A stretch of 64,000 bases of DNA from NCBI RefSeq assembly GCF_000741695.1, contig NZ_JGZK01000017.1, positions 186,001-250,000 on the forward strand, written 5' to 3'. Origin of the DNA: Bifidobacterium reuteri DSM 23975. GTDB taxonomy: Bacteria; Actinomycetota; Actinomycetes; Actinomycetales; Bifidobacteriaceae. The first letter of the stretch is position 1, and every line of letters begins with the position of its first letter. The notes below the pieces were generated by a model. The model was not told the origin of the DNA. It made no database searches and was given only the letters and a program-made list of their open reading frames with translations. A program made the position numbers and the translations under genes. Shown here piece by piece: positions 28,857-37,460 of this stretch.

Positions 28857-29912
28857 CTACGCCTCGAACGGGAACTTCAGACCCCACACGTTGCGGATCT
28901 GGTCCATCAGCTCCATGATGCGAATCGTGTCCGCATGGGGCATGGCCTCGCATTCGGTCTTGCCGTCGAGCAAGGCGTTCGCCGCGTCAGCCACCTCGTA
29001 CTCGTATCCGGTCAGTTGCGGCGGCACTGCGACGCTGCGCACGGGCCTGTGGTCATTGTCATAGATATCGATGGTTTCCGGGTTGTTGATATTGGTCACC
29101 ATAAGGTAGCCGTCAGTGCCCCATACGTAGCCTCCGCGATCCGATGAGACCATCATCGAGCTCGTGGCCACGCCCATTGCGCCGTCATCGTAATACAGCG
29201 TCGTGGAGTTCTGCGCGTCCACGCCCGTCTCATGCGGGATCATCGAAGTGCTGATTCGTTCGATAGTGCGGCCATGGTCGGCGCCGAGAACCATATCGAG
29301 AAAGTTCAGCGGATACACGCCTACGTCCAGCAGAGCGCCGCCCGCGCATGCCGGATCGGTCATACGCGGAACCTTCCATACCGGGTAGCACAGGTTGGCG
29401 CTGGCCGAACGAACCTCTCCGATTTCACCGGAGCCGATGATCTCGTTGATCAGAGCGCGGCTCGGCATATACCGTGTCCAGATCGCCTCCGTACACAGCA
29501 TGCCGGTCTCCTGCGCCACGGCCAGTGTGTCACGGGCCTGTGTGGTGTTCGCGGTGAACGATTTCTCCACCAACACGTTTTTGCCGGCGCGCATGCAGGC
29601 AATCGCCTGTTCGGCATGCAGGCTGTGCGGAGTGGCGATATAGACCAGGTCCACATTCGGGTCCTCCATCAGTTCCTCGTAGGAGCCGTAGGCCTTGTCC
29701 AGATGCCACTGGTCGGCGAATGCCTGGGCGCGGGCGGCATCGCGCGCGGCTACCGCATAAGGATGTATCAGATTCGTGTACTGCTCATTCGCGGCCATCT
29801 TCGTCAACGTGTCGGCCATGGTGTGGGCGATATTGCCAGCACCGAGAATGGCGACATTGACCTTGTCACCGCTGGCTTCGAATTCGGCTCGCTTGCCGTT
29901 GAATCTGCTCAT
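28857..29912 (-). CDS. Gfo/Idh/MocA-family NAD(P)-dependent oxidoreductase
   Basis: About 351 residues. A Rossmann fold with VAILGAGNIAHTMADTL at ~18, the DLVYIATPHSLHAEQAIACM segment, and the catalytic-site EKSFTANTTQ form the N-terminal domain. A C-terminal sheet domain with GGALLDVGVYPLNF follows. Members oxidise or reduce sugars, inositols or related alcohols; this one resembles dihydrodiol/xylose-dehydrogenase-like forms, but the substrate is not settled. AGGAGG sits just before two tandem ATGs; the second (29912) has better spacing. Confidence 0.88.
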   Translation of the reverse strand: MSRFNGKRAEFEASGDKVNVAILGAGNIAHTMADTLTKMAANEQYTNLIHPYAVAARDAARAQAFADQWHLDKAYGSYEELMEDPNVDLVYIATPHSLHAEQAIACMRAGKNVLVEKSFTANTTQARDTLAVAQETGMLCTEAIWTRYMPSRALINEIIGSGEIGEVRSASANLCYPVWKVPRMTDPACAGGALLDVGVYPLNFLDMVLGADHGRTIERISTSMIPHETGVDAQNSTTLYYDDGAMGVATSSMMVSSDRGGYVWGTDGYLMVTNINNPETIDIYDNDHRPVRSVAVPPQLTGYEYEVADAANALLDGKTECEAMPHADTIRIMELMDQIRNVWGLKFPFEA

Positions 29913-29993
29913 CATTCCTCCTTGAATATGGTCTGTCCGCAACAGCGTCTACGGCAATTATAGAAGTCAGGGTGCTGTGTTCCGTCTTGTTGG

Positions 29994-30012
29994 TCAGCCC
30001 CTCGTAAGCGAG
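29994..30012 (-). repeat. Fifth copy of the GAGGGGCTGA intergenic repeat
   Basis: TCAGCCCCTCGTAAGCGAG here matches 18 of 19 bases of TCAGCCCCTCGTAACCGAG at 4743-4761, 25 kb away. It lies between the divergent oxidoreductase and aminotransferase genes. Confidence 0.7.
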
Positions 30013-30045
30013 TTTGTTGTCCCAGCGGGTGGATAAAACCGGATT

Positions 30046-31254
30046 ATGGACAACAGCAATGCAAAGCGGGCGACCCCGGTCATGTCCCGCAGGGCGAGGG
30101 AGATCAATCCATTCCGTGCGATGGTGTTCGGTGAGAAAGCGGACTCGATGATCGCATCCGGAATCAGCGTCATCAAGCTTTCTCTGGGCGAGCCGGACTT
30201 CGGAGCCCCGCCGGCGGTGCGGGATGCCATGCGTGAGCAGTATGATGGCCGCGCGTTGCCCTATACGGCCGCCATGGGCCTGCCGGAACTGCGCCAGGCC
30301 ATTGCGGACTTCTACCGTGAACGTCATGATCTGGACATCGACCCCAAACGCATCTGCATCACCGCAGGAGGATCGGCTGCATTGCTTCTGGCCACGGCAT
30401 TGACCATCGACCCCGGTGACGACGTGATCGTCGCCGATCCGTCCTATCCATGCAACCGTGAACTCGTACGTTCGTTTGAGGGCAATGTCATCGATGTGCC
30501 GACCTCGGCGGCGACCAGATTCCACCTCAACGCCGATTTGTGCGAACGGTATTGGACCGACCGCACCAAGGCTGTGATGATCACTTCGCCGTCGAATCCA
30601 ACCGGCACCACCATCGATTTCGATGTATTGGCCGGAGTATGCCGTCTGGCCGCATCCCGAGGGGCGTGGCGCATCGTGGACGAAACATATCTCGATCTGG
30701 CCGACCGCGAGCCGGACGGCAGTGAGGTCAGGTCCGTGCTGGCCTGCGACCCGGATGCCATCGTGTGCAACAGCTTCTCCAAGTTCTTCGGCATGACCGG
30801 TTGGCGGCTCGGCTGGGCCATCCTGCCTGATGATGCAGCGGTGTTGGAGGCCGTGGACGATCTGGCCACCAACTACTACCTGTGCGCCCATACACCCACC
30901 CAGCATGCGGCGCTGGCCTGCTTCACGCCCGAGAGCCTCGCCGAATGCGAGGCGCGGCGTCAGGAGCTGCTTGCACGCCGCCATATTGTGATCGACGGGC
31001 TCAAGCGCATAGGCCTGCCGGTCGAAGTGGAGCCGAATGGCGCGTTCTACGCCTACTTCAACATCGAACGCACGGGCCTTGATGCGTGGACGTTCTGCGA
31101 ACGGGCGTTGGAGGAGGCCCATGTGGCGCTGACCCCTGGCCGGGACTTTGGCGCCGCCACCGCCGATACGCATGTGCGGCTGAGCTACGCCGCCTCGCGT
31201 GACGCGTTGAGTGAGGGGCTGAAGCGGCTCGGCCGGTTCGCGGAAACGCTGTGA
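30046..31254 (+). CDS. Pyridoxal-phosphate aminotransferase, class I/II
   Basis: 402 residues of the aspartate-aminotransferase subgroup I gamma-like type. It has SLGEPDFGAPPAVRDAM near the start, the ITAGGSAALLLATALTI cofactor-phosphate region, SPSNPTGTTID, DETYLDL with the Asp that pairs with the pyridine ring, SKFFGMTGWRLGW carrying the Schiff-base lysine, and the C-terminal VRLSYAASRDAL with the substrate-carboxylate Arg. Aspartate or aromatic/alanine transamination is plausible. No strong Shine-Dalgarno precedes the ATG; Met at 30082 is an alternative start. Confidence 0.88.
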   Translation: MDNSNAKRATPVMSRRAREINPFRAMVFGEKADSMIASGISVIKLSLGEPDFGAPPAVRDAMREQYDGRALPYTAAMGLPELRQAIADFYRERHDLDIDPKRICITAGGSAALLLATALTIDPGDDVIVADPSYPCNRELVRSFEGNVIDVPTSAATRFHLNADLCERYWTDRTKAVMITSPSNPTGTTIDFDVLAGVCRLAASRGAWRIVDETYLDLADREPDGSEVRSVLACDPDAIVCNSFSKFFGMTGWRLGWAILPDDAAVLEAVDDLATNYYLCAHTPTQHAALACFTPESLAECEARRQELLARRHIVIDGLKRIGLPVEVEPNGAFYAYFNIERTGLDAWTFCERALEEAHVALTPGRDFGAATADTHVRLSYAASRDALSEGLKRLGRFAETL

Positions 31255-31420
31255 TGCAACGGCTGTGATGCAGGGGAATGTTGTAGAGTAGCTACGTTTG
31301 ACGAATGCCGTCTCCCTGCATTGTCGGTGGTGTTGATGATGCACGGGGCGCGGCTGGATATGTCTGTTGTGGGCAACGGTCTGCCACGCCGGTGCGCCGC
31401 AATGCGAGTGAGAGAAGAAT

Positions 31421-32389
31421 ATGGTTAATCTTCGTGCGCATACCACGCGACTCGGTGTGCTTGATATCGGTTCCAATACCATCCATATGCTTATCGTGGA
31501 CGCGGCGCCCGGCGCCCGCCCCGAGCCCGAGGCCAGCACCAAGTCCACTGTCCGACTGATGAAATACCTCAAGGAGGACGGCTCCATCAAGAAGGCCGGC
31601 ATCGAGGCGATTCTTGATGCGGTCTCCCAATGCATGACGCTCGCCGAGGAATATCAGATCACCCAGCTGCTGGTCATGGCCACGTCGGCGTTGCGTGAGG
31701 CTCCCAACGGCAACAAGGTGATTCACAAGATCGAGGAGATGATCGGGCAGGGCGTGACCGTGCTGTCCGGCACTGATGAGGCGCGACTCACATTCCTCGC
31801 CGCCCGCCGCTGGTATGGCTGGGATGCCGGGCGACTGCTGGTGCTGGATATCGGCGGCGGTTCTCTGGAAGTGGCCATGGGGTCGGACGAGGAGCCGACT
31901 GTGGCACTGTCCGTGCCGGCAGGAGCGGGGCGTGTGACCGTCGACTTCCTGCCCACTGGCATGGCCACCCCCGCCGAGCTTGAGGACGTGCGCAGGAATG
32001 TGCGCAAGATTCTCGAGCCGATGGTGAATGCGTTCCCGCAGTCCAAGCATCCGAACCACGCAGTGGGCACGTCCAAGACCTTCCGCTCGCTGGCACGTCT
32101 GTGCGGCGCGGTGATTCGCCAGCCAGGACGCGAGGATACGGCGATCATGACGCGTGAGCAGTTGGAGGATTGGATTCCGCGTCTTGCGGCGATCGCTCCG
32201 GAGCAGCGTGTGGCGCTGCCGGGCATCACGCCGGAACGCACGATGCAGATCGTGGGCGGTGCTGTGGTGGCCGACGAGATTATGAAGGCACTCAACATTC
32301 AGGAAGTGGAGATCTGCCCGTGGGCGCTGCGAGAAGGCGCCATCTTGCGCTGGCTCGACCAGTTCGGCCGCACCCGCCTCGGATTCTAG
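31421..32389 (+). CDS. ppx: Ppx/GppA-family exopolyphosphatase
   Basis: 322 residues with the ASKHA fold: phosphate-1 motif LGVLDIGSNTIHMLIVD at ~11-27, the catalytic Glu region SGTDEARLTF at ~116, and phosphate-2 motif VLDIGGGSLEVAMG at ~142. It lacks the C-terminal HD-like domain of long Ppx, so it is of the short actinobacterial type. It hydrolyses terminal phosphates of polyphosphate or the 5' phosphate of pppGpp; which one cannot be said. GAGAGAAG is upstream. It converges with the EEP phosphatase, 2 nt apart. Confidence 0.88.
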   Translation: MVNLRAHTTRLGVLDIGSNTIHMLIVDAAPGARPEPEASTKSTVRLMKYLKEDGSIKKAGIEAILDAVSQCMTLAEEYQITQLLVMATSALREAPNGNKVIHKIEEMIGQGVTVLSGTDEARLTFLAARRWYGWDAGRLLVLDIGGGSLEVAMGSDEEPTVALSVPAGAGRVTVDFLPTGMATPAELEDVRRNVRKILEPMVNAFPQSKHPNHAVGTSKTFRSLARLCGAVIRQPGREDTAIMTREQLEDWIPRLAAIAPEQRVALPGITPERTMQIVGGAVVADEIMKALNIQEVEICPWALREGAILRWLDQFGRTRLGF

Positions 32390-32391
32390 CG

Positions 32392-33552
32392 CTACTGCAT
32401 CACGTCGATGGTGACGAGCAGGGCCGCATGATCGGAGCCGGTGATCCTGACGGTCTTGCATTGCCCGGCCCGCATCCCCTGATCGAGTACCACATGGTCG
32501 ATGCCGGCGAACATCGGCAGTCCCGGCCGGTTCGTCGGCCAGGAGAACGTGAAACCGTGGCCTGAGATTCGCGCGGCGTCCAGGAACCGCGAGCCGAGGA
32601 ATTCCCGGAATGGGGCGTGGTCATAGGTGGCGTTGAAATCGCCCATGAACACATATCGCGTATCGGTGTGGCCGCGCATGAGCCCGAGCTCGTCAATCGA
32701 GCGCTTCCACTGCCGCCAATAGCCGGGCACGGGTGCGGTGGTGTGTACGGAGACGAATCGGATCTGGTTGCCGCCCATGTCCACCGTGCCCGCGGGCATG
32801 AACGAAGCACTGGAATTCACCTCGTCGTCCACCGGTTGGGAGAGCGGGGTGGCGGACCACAGGCCGTTGCCGTAGACGCCATCCGATGAGGAGACGTTCG
32901 AATACGGCAGATAGCGTTCGATGCCGGCTTCCTTGAGACGTTGCACGAAGTCATCGGTGGTCTCCTGAAGGGCAAGCACCTCGACCCGCTGGTCTCGGAC
33001 CGTGTCCACGATGGCCTGGGCGTCCGCCTGTCCTTTGTATACGTTGAACGTCATCACGCGGGCGAAGGCGTCGGCGGTGTTTGCCTCGCTCGCTGCCACG
33101 GCATTGTATGCGGCCTGGGGGAGCGGGTCTGGCGAGTGGAAGAACGGATATTGCCAATAGCCATTGATTCCCACAGCGGCGACGGCGATCAGCGCGGCGA
33201 GCACCTTACGGGACATGATCGCCATGAGCAGCGCGATAAGGCCAAGCAGCGCGAACCAAGGGGTCGCCGCTATGGCGACCGGCACATATGGCAGCGCCTG
33301 CAGGTCGGCAGGCAGCGCGCGCGCCGCTGTACAGATCAGCGCGGCGATGGCGAACAATGCTGCAAGAAAACCGAGGAATCGATGGCTATTGTGATGATGC
33401 AGCTGCTCCTTGGTGTACGGCTTGGTCCGTGGACGGGACTGTGAACGAGACCCTGCTTGCGATTGGGACTTGTTCGAGGAAGACCGAGTGCCTGCTGACC
33501 GGGAGCGGGAGGACGCGGACTTGTTCGTGGGAATGCTCCGTGTGCGTGACAT
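32392..33552 (-). CDS. Membrane-anchored endonuclease/exonuclease/phosphatase-family protein
   Basis: About 386 residues. A Ser/Arg/Gln-rich basic head (~1-60) is followed by three hydrophobic segments (LGFLAALFAIAALIC, VAIAATPWFALLGLIAL, KVLAALIAVAAVGI). The extracytoplasmic EEP domain starts at ~145: VMTFNVYKGQ, LALQETTD (metal-binding Glu), MGDFNAT, and the terminal SDHAALLV with catalytic Asp-His. The layout matches actinobacterial surface EEP proteins, which may cut phosphodiesters or lipids outside the cell. The start at 33552 has GGAAGG upstream. Confidence 0.87.
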   Translation of the reverse strand: MSRTRSIPTNKSASSRSRSAGTRSSSNKSQSQAGSRSQSRPRTKPYTKEQLHHHNSHRFLGFLAALFAIAALICTAARALPADLQALPYVPVAIAATPWFALLGLIALLMAIMSRKVLAALIAVAAVGINGYWQYPFFHSPDPLPQAAYNAVAASEANTADAFARVMTFNVYKGQADAQAIVDTVRDQRVEVLALQETTDDFVQRLKEAGIERYLPYSNVSSSDGVYGNGLWSATPLSQPVDDEVNSSASFMPAGTVDMGGNQIRFVSVHTTAPVPGYWRQWKRSIDELGLMRGHTDTRYVFMGDFNATYDHAPFREFLGSRFLDAARISGHGFTFSWPTNRPGLPMFAGIDHVVLDQGMRAGQCKTVRITGSDHAALLVTIDVMQ

Positions 33553-33623
33553 GTCATCCTTCCTTACGTCCTGGGCGTCATTCCTGCACATCCGGCGGTC
33601 GCTCTTGCGTAACCTTTACGCGA

Positions 33624-33767
33624 ATGGACCCGGTTATTTCGGATGTGCGGCAGGCCGGTGGATTCGATCGGGAATCCCTCGGCGACGGTTGCATGCCTGA
33701 GTGCATGCGCGAGTTGCTACTGTATCGTGCCGCGCTGGGGCGCGGGCTGATTTTGCCGGGTGGCTGA
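33624..33767 (+). CDS. Possible 47-residue small protein
   Basis: A short frame from ATG 33624 just after the dyad GCGTAA..TTACGC (~33607-33621), ending at 33767 before the tRNA promoter. It has no ribosome site and no recognised family. It is listed only because it fills the 289-bp gap between the EEP gene and the tRNA; it may not be expressed. Confidence 0.15.
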   Translation: MDPVISDVRQAGGFDRESLGDGCMPECMRELLLYRAALGRGLILPGG

Positions 33768-33801
33768 CGAGTTCGCACCAAACCGGCACGAATTGTACGA
33801 A

Positions 33802-33830
33802 TTGCCCACTGGCTATGTCCCGTGTACAAT
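33802..33830 (+). promoter_or_regulatory. tRNA-Arg promoter
   Basis: TTGCCC (33802-33807), an exact 17-bp spacer and TACAAT (33825-33830) place the start of transcription a few bases before the tRNA. It is the best vegetative promoter match in the window. Confidence 0.7.
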
Positions 33831-33841
33831 GAAACGTCGTT

Positions 33842-33914
33842 GCCCGGGTAGCTCAGTGGATAGAGCACCGCTCTCCTAAAGCGGGTGTCGCGCGTTCGAA
33901 TCGCGTCTCGGGCA
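33842..33914 (+). tRNA. tRNA-Arg (anticodon CCT)
   Basis: A 73-nt cloverleaf is visible. Acceptor GCCCGGG pairs with CTCGGGC and the discriminator is A. The D-arm begins GCTCAGTGGATAGAGC. The anticodon stem CCGCT/AGCGG encloses loop CTCCTAA with CCT at 33875-33877, and the T-arm is GCGTTCGAATCGC. CCA is not encoded. It reads AGG codons. Confidence 0.96.
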
Positions 33915-33995
33915 CTTGGCGCCGTCGTTCGGCATTCATCCGTCATATGGTACGCGGACGTACCGGTGCGTATGCGATTGCTACCATAATCGGCT

Positions 33996-34400
33996 ATGGC
34001 TATCGAATACACGGAAGAGAAGCGTTTCACTCAGGATCAGGTGCAGGAGCTGTTCCGCTCGGTCGGTTGGGAATCGGCGAACTATCCTGAGCGACTGTTC
34101 AAGGCGCTTCAGCATTCGGATACCGTGATCAGCGCCTGGGATGGCGGTCATCTGGCTGGACTGGTACGTGTACTGGACGATACCGAAATGGTGGCATACA
34201 TGCATTGGGTGCTGGTCGATCCCGCCTATCACGGCCAGGGCATCGGTGGCCATATGGTCGAGCTGGTCAAGGCGAAGTACCGCGAGTACCTGTTCCTCGA
34301 GGTGATGCCAGAGGAGAGCAAGAACGCGCCGTTCTACCAGAAGCACGGTTTCCATCTGATGGAGGACGGTCGCGCCATGCAAATCGTCAACCGGGGCTGA
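33996..34400 (+). CDS. Small GNAT-family N-acetyltransferase
   Basis: 134 residues, a compact GNAT: RLFKALQHSDTVISAWDGG, then YMHWVLVDPAYHGQGIGGHMVELVK with the acetyl-CoA loop, and the end FYQKHGFHLMEDGRAM. The substrate is unknown. There is no Shine-Dalgarno; CATAAT ends 6 nt before the ATG, so the mRNA is probably leaderless. It follows the tRNA gene by 81 bp. Confidence 0.85.
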   Translation: MAIEYTEEKRFTQDQVQELFRSVGWESANYPERLFKALQHSDTVISAWDGGHLAGLVRVLDDTEMVAYMHWVLVDPAYHGQGIGGHMVELVKAKYREYLFLEVMPEESKNAPFYQKHGFHLMEDGRAMQIVNRG

Positions 34401-34522
34401 TTGAAGCCTGCATTATCTCGTGAAGACTGCGATTTGTCATGCCATGTTCACTATATGAATGATTGTCCATAGACTGAGCTAAGGGTATGGAAATCATTCG
34501 TGCTGCGGTATGACTGGAAGCC

Positions 34523-34948
34523 ATGAGCGAAAAGGAATATGACTATTACGTGGCCGGCCCGTTCTTCGATCCTGAGCAGACTTCGAGCATGGAACGTCTG
34601 GAAAAGGTGCTGGAGGAGCACGGTAAGAAGCTGTTCAAGCCGCGATTCGTCAGCCAGTTTGAGGAAGTCGGCCCGGAGGGATGCTTTGCGGACGATATCA
34701 AAGGCATCAATTCCTCCAAAGCGGTCATCGCCAACCTCATGGACGAGGATGCGGGCACGATGTTCGAGATTGGGTACGCGCATGCGCTGGGTATGCCGGT
34801 CTATGGCTATTTCGATGGATTGACGCCGATGGATCGCGTGAACCTCATGGTGGCGCAGGCCGTCGAGATGGTGTTCGCAGGTCCTGAAGACGTGGCGAAG
34901 TATCTGGAGACTGGCGAGCATACCGAGGTCGATTACATCCAGTTCTGA
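34523..34948 (+). CDS. Nucleoside 2-deoxyribosyltransferase
   Basis: 141 residues. YYVAGPFFDPEQ at the N-terminus forms the nucleoside pocket, and DAGTMFEIGYAHALGMPVYGY carries the catalytic Glu of the family. The enzyme exchanges bases between deoxyribonucleosides in salvage. GGAAG precedes the ATG. It appears to be transcribed alone. Confidence 0.88.
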   Translation: MSEKEYDYYVAGPFFDPEQTSSMERLEKVLEEHGKKLFKPRFVSQFEEVGPEGCFADDIKGINSSKAVIANLMDEDAGTMFEIGYAHALGMPVYGYFDGLTPMDRVNLMVAQAVEMVFAGPEDVAKYLETGEHTEVDYIQF

Positions 34949-35074
34949 TGGTGTGGTTTCATGTGCCGCACAGGATTGAAACAGCCGGGCATATAGCGTC
35001 CAGATGTGAGTCCAGATGTGAGAAGTAACGGACTGTTTTACTGTTTTGTATCAACGATGGAGTTACATAGAGGT

Positions 35075-36931
35075 ATGACTGAAAACATCGCTGATGTGGC
35101 ACACAATGAGACCACGATCGTCAAGCAGTTCACCAATCCGGTCAAGGAGCCGATCGACAGCGACATCAATCTGTTCGACTTGCTCGACCGTCGCGCCAAG
35201 CGCGATCCCAAAGGCGCCATGATCGAATACAAGGCCGAGGATGGTTCATGGCAGCCCTTCAGCGCCGAAGTGTTCCGCCGCATGGTCATCGATCTGGCGA
35301 AGGGTCTGATTGGACTGGGCGTCAACAAGGGTGATTCCGTGTCCATCGTGTCCCACACTCGTTGGGAGTGGACGGCGCTGGATCTAGCGATCATGTCCAT
35401 CGGCGCGCTCACCGTGCCGGTGTATGAGACGAACTCCGCAAGCCAGGTCAGTTGGATTTTCAACGACTCCAAGGTCACGGTGGCGATCGCCGAGGATGAC
35501 GGTCAGCGTGACAAGATCGAGTCGGTGCGTGATGAGGTGCCGACGCTGCGCAACGTGTTCGTGATCGATGCCGGCGGCCTTGACGCGATCAAGACCTATG
35601 GCGAATCGGTGACCGATGCCGAATTCTGGGAGTACAAGAACGCCTCCCATGGTGATGACCGCGCCACTATCGTGTACACGTCCGGGTCCACCGGCACACC
35701 GAAGGGTGTGGAGCTGACGCACCGCAACTTCGCGTTCCTGGTGCTTTCCGCCCTGCAGTACATGCCGCGTGCAGGCGCATGGCCGGATCGCCGGTTGTTG
35801 CTGTTCCTGCCGTTGAGCCACGTGTTCGCGCGATTCATGGAGTTCTTCAGCTTCGGCGGAACCATCACTCTGGCTCTGAGCTCCAATATGAAGACCATGG
35901 TCAGGGATTTCGAGACCTTCGGCCCCACGCTGCTGCTCGCCGTGCCTCGCGTGTATGAGAAGGTGTACAACGCCGCCTCCCAGCGCGCGGGCACCGGATT
36001 CGCCGGCAAGATGTTCGCCCGGGCGGCGGAAAACGCGCGCGCCTGGTCGAAGGCGGAGCAGCGCGGGGAGAAACTGCCGTTGGCTGGGCGCATCGCGCAC
36101 GCGTTCTATGAGCAGGTGGTATACAAGAAGATCCGCACGATCTTCGGGCCGAACGCCGATTTCGCCATCACAGGCGGAGCTCCGATGGATTCCGAGCTGT
36201 CCCACTTCTTCAACGGCATCGGCATGCCGGTGCTAGAGGGGTATGGCATGACCGAAACCTGCGGTCCGGTGTGCGTGAGCCTGCCGGAGGACAACCGCAT
36301 CGGTACCATCGGCATGCCGATGTGCGGCATTACGGCAGGTATCGCGGAGGATGGCGAACTGGTGGTCAAGGGACCCCTGGTGTGCAAGGGGTATCACAAC
36401 AATCCTGAGGTCACCGCTCAGCAGATCACCGACGGCTGGCTGCATACCGGCGATCTGGGTGACATCAATGAGGACGGTTTCATCTCCATCACCGGACGCA
36501 AGAAGGATCTGATCATCACCGCCGGCGGCAAGAACGTGTCTCCGGGCCTGCTGGAGGCTTCGGTGATGACCTCGCCGGTGGTCAACCAGTGCTTGGTAAT
36601 CGGCGACAAGAAGCCGTTCGTGGCTGCTTTGGTGACACTGGATCTGGCGGACGCCAACGCGTGGCTGGAGGCTCAGGGCGCCAAGCCGGAGCCGGATTTG
36701 GCCTCGCTGGCGGGCAATGCCATCGTGCACGCCGAAGTGGAGCGTGCGGTCAATGCCGCCAACGAGGGTGTCTCCCGCGCGGAATCCATCCGCAAGTTCG
36801 AGATCCTGCCCGACGAGTTCACTGAGGCCAACGGCATGCTCACCCCGAGCCTCAAGACCCGTCGTGCGCAGATCGTCAAGCACTACCAGGAGCTCATCAA
36901 CAACGTCATCTACGTACCGTTGAAGAAGTAA
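35075..36931 (+). CDS. fadD: Long-chain acyl-CoA synthetase (AMP-forming)
   Basis: About 618 residues. The AMP-binding P-loop TIVYTSGSTGTPKGVELTHR is at ~204, YGMTETCG at ~390, the TGDLGDINEDGFISITGRKKD motif at ~470, and GGKNVSPGLLE follows. Activates fatty acids to acyl-CoA through acyl-AMP. Bifidobacteria lack beta-oxidation, so incorporation of exogenous fatty acids into lipids is the likely use (inference). The start at 35075 is taken because the upstream 23 in-frame residues look non-coding; GAGG lies close to the ATG. Confidence 0.92.
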   Translation: MTENIADVAHNETTIVKQFTNPVKEPIDSDINLFDLLDRRAKRDPKGAMIEYKAEDGSWQPFSAEVFRRMVIDLAKGLIGLGVNKGDSVSIVSHTRWEWTALDLAIMSIGALTVPVYETNSASQVSWIFNDSKVTVAIAEDDGQRDKIESVRDEVPTLRNVFVIDAGGLDAIKTYGESVTDAEFWEYKNASHGDDRATIVYTSGSTGTPKGVELTHRNFAFLVLSALQYMPRAGAWPDRRLLLFLPLSHVFARFMEFFSFGGTITLALSSNMKTMVRDFETFGPTLLLAVPRVYEKVYNAASQRAGTGFAGKMFARAAENARAWSKAEQRGEKLPLAGRIAHAFYEQVVYKKIRTIFGPNADFAITGGAPMDSELSHFFNGIGMPVLEGYGMTETCGPVCVSLPEDNRIGTIGMPMCGITAGIAEDGELVVKGPLVCKGYHNNPEVTAQQITDGWLHTGDLGDINEDGFISITGRKKDLIITAGGKNVSPGLLEASVMTSPVVNQCLVIGDKKPFVAALVTLDLADANAWLEAQGAKPEPDLASLAGNAIVHAEVERAVNAANEGVSRAESIRKFEILPDEFTEANGMLTPSLKTRRAQIVKHYQELINNVIYVPLKK

Positions 36932-36934
36932 TCC

Positions 36935-37086
36935 GGGCTTCCCGTAGGCGAGGTGAGGCCGTAGGCCGAAGGGGAACTCAGTCCAGATTGGACTGGGCCA
37001 AACCGTTAAGCGGGGAGCCCGGTGGGCTTCCCGTAGGTTTGGTGAGCGGCTGTGCCGCGAAGGGGAACTCAGTCCAGATTGGACTG
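36935..37086. repeat. ~90-bp tandem duplication covering the xseB 3' end
   Basis: GGGCTTCCCGTAGG occurs at 36935-36948 and 37024-37037. A 28-nt identical stretch ending CAGTCCAGATTGGACTG is at 36968-36995 and 37059-37086. The second copy holds the last codons and stop of xseB. The palindrome CAGTCCA-GAT-TGGACTG in each copy can form a hairpin, so duplicated terminator structure is likely between the convergent fadD and xseB. Confidence 0.75.
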
Positions 37087-37356
37087 AGTTCCCGCCGTAG
37101 CCTCGTTGGCGGCCTGCTGGGCCTGCGCCTGATCGAGCTTGGCGCGCACGTCGTTAAGCAATCCCTGCGCGCGTTGGGCCAGGGCCTCGCCGATCTCCCA
37201 CTGGCGCATCGACTGGTCGAGGCTCAATCCTCCAGTCTCCAACGCCTGCACGGCTTGGATGAGCTTGTCACGTGCCTCCTCATATGGCATCTGGGCGATG
37301 AGCTTGCGCTCCTCATCGGTCAGCGAAGAAGCCGGTGCGGTGTTCTTGTCGGTCAT
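37069..37356 (-). CDS. xseB: Exodeoxyribonuclease VII small subunit
   Basis: 95 residues. The family core MPYEEARDKLIQAVQALETGG and SLDQSMRQWEIGEALAQRAQGLLNDVRAKLD is complete and helical. It assembles with XseA to degrade single-stranded DNA in both directions. GAGGAGG precedes the ATG. It lies 104 nt downstream of xseA in the same orientation, with a hairpin between. Confidence 0.95.
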   Translation of the reverse strand: MTDKNTAPASSLTDEERKLIAQMPYEEARDKLIQAVQALETGGLSLDQSMRQWEIGEALAQRAQGLLNDVRAKLDQAQAQQAANEATAGTQSNLD

Positions 37357-37379
37357 GATTCCTCCTCTGTTCCCCTGAA

Positions 37380-37400
37380 GCTTGCCCTATAGGGGCAAGC
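37380..37400 (-). terminator. Hairpin between xseA and xseB
   Basis: GCTTGCCC pairs with GGGCAAGC across a 5-nt loop in the xseA-xseB gap. Without a T run it may only attenuate read-through. Confidence 0.4.
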
Positions 37401-37460
37401 CGGCCGCGTAACGAGGCCAAGGGATGGTTGTCTATATGCAAACTGTAATGGTTGCTGTCG

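Noticed and set aside
33842..34400. Prophage or integrated element at the tRNA-Arg gene
   Set aside because: No integrase, attachment repeat or phage genes; following genes have normal composition.
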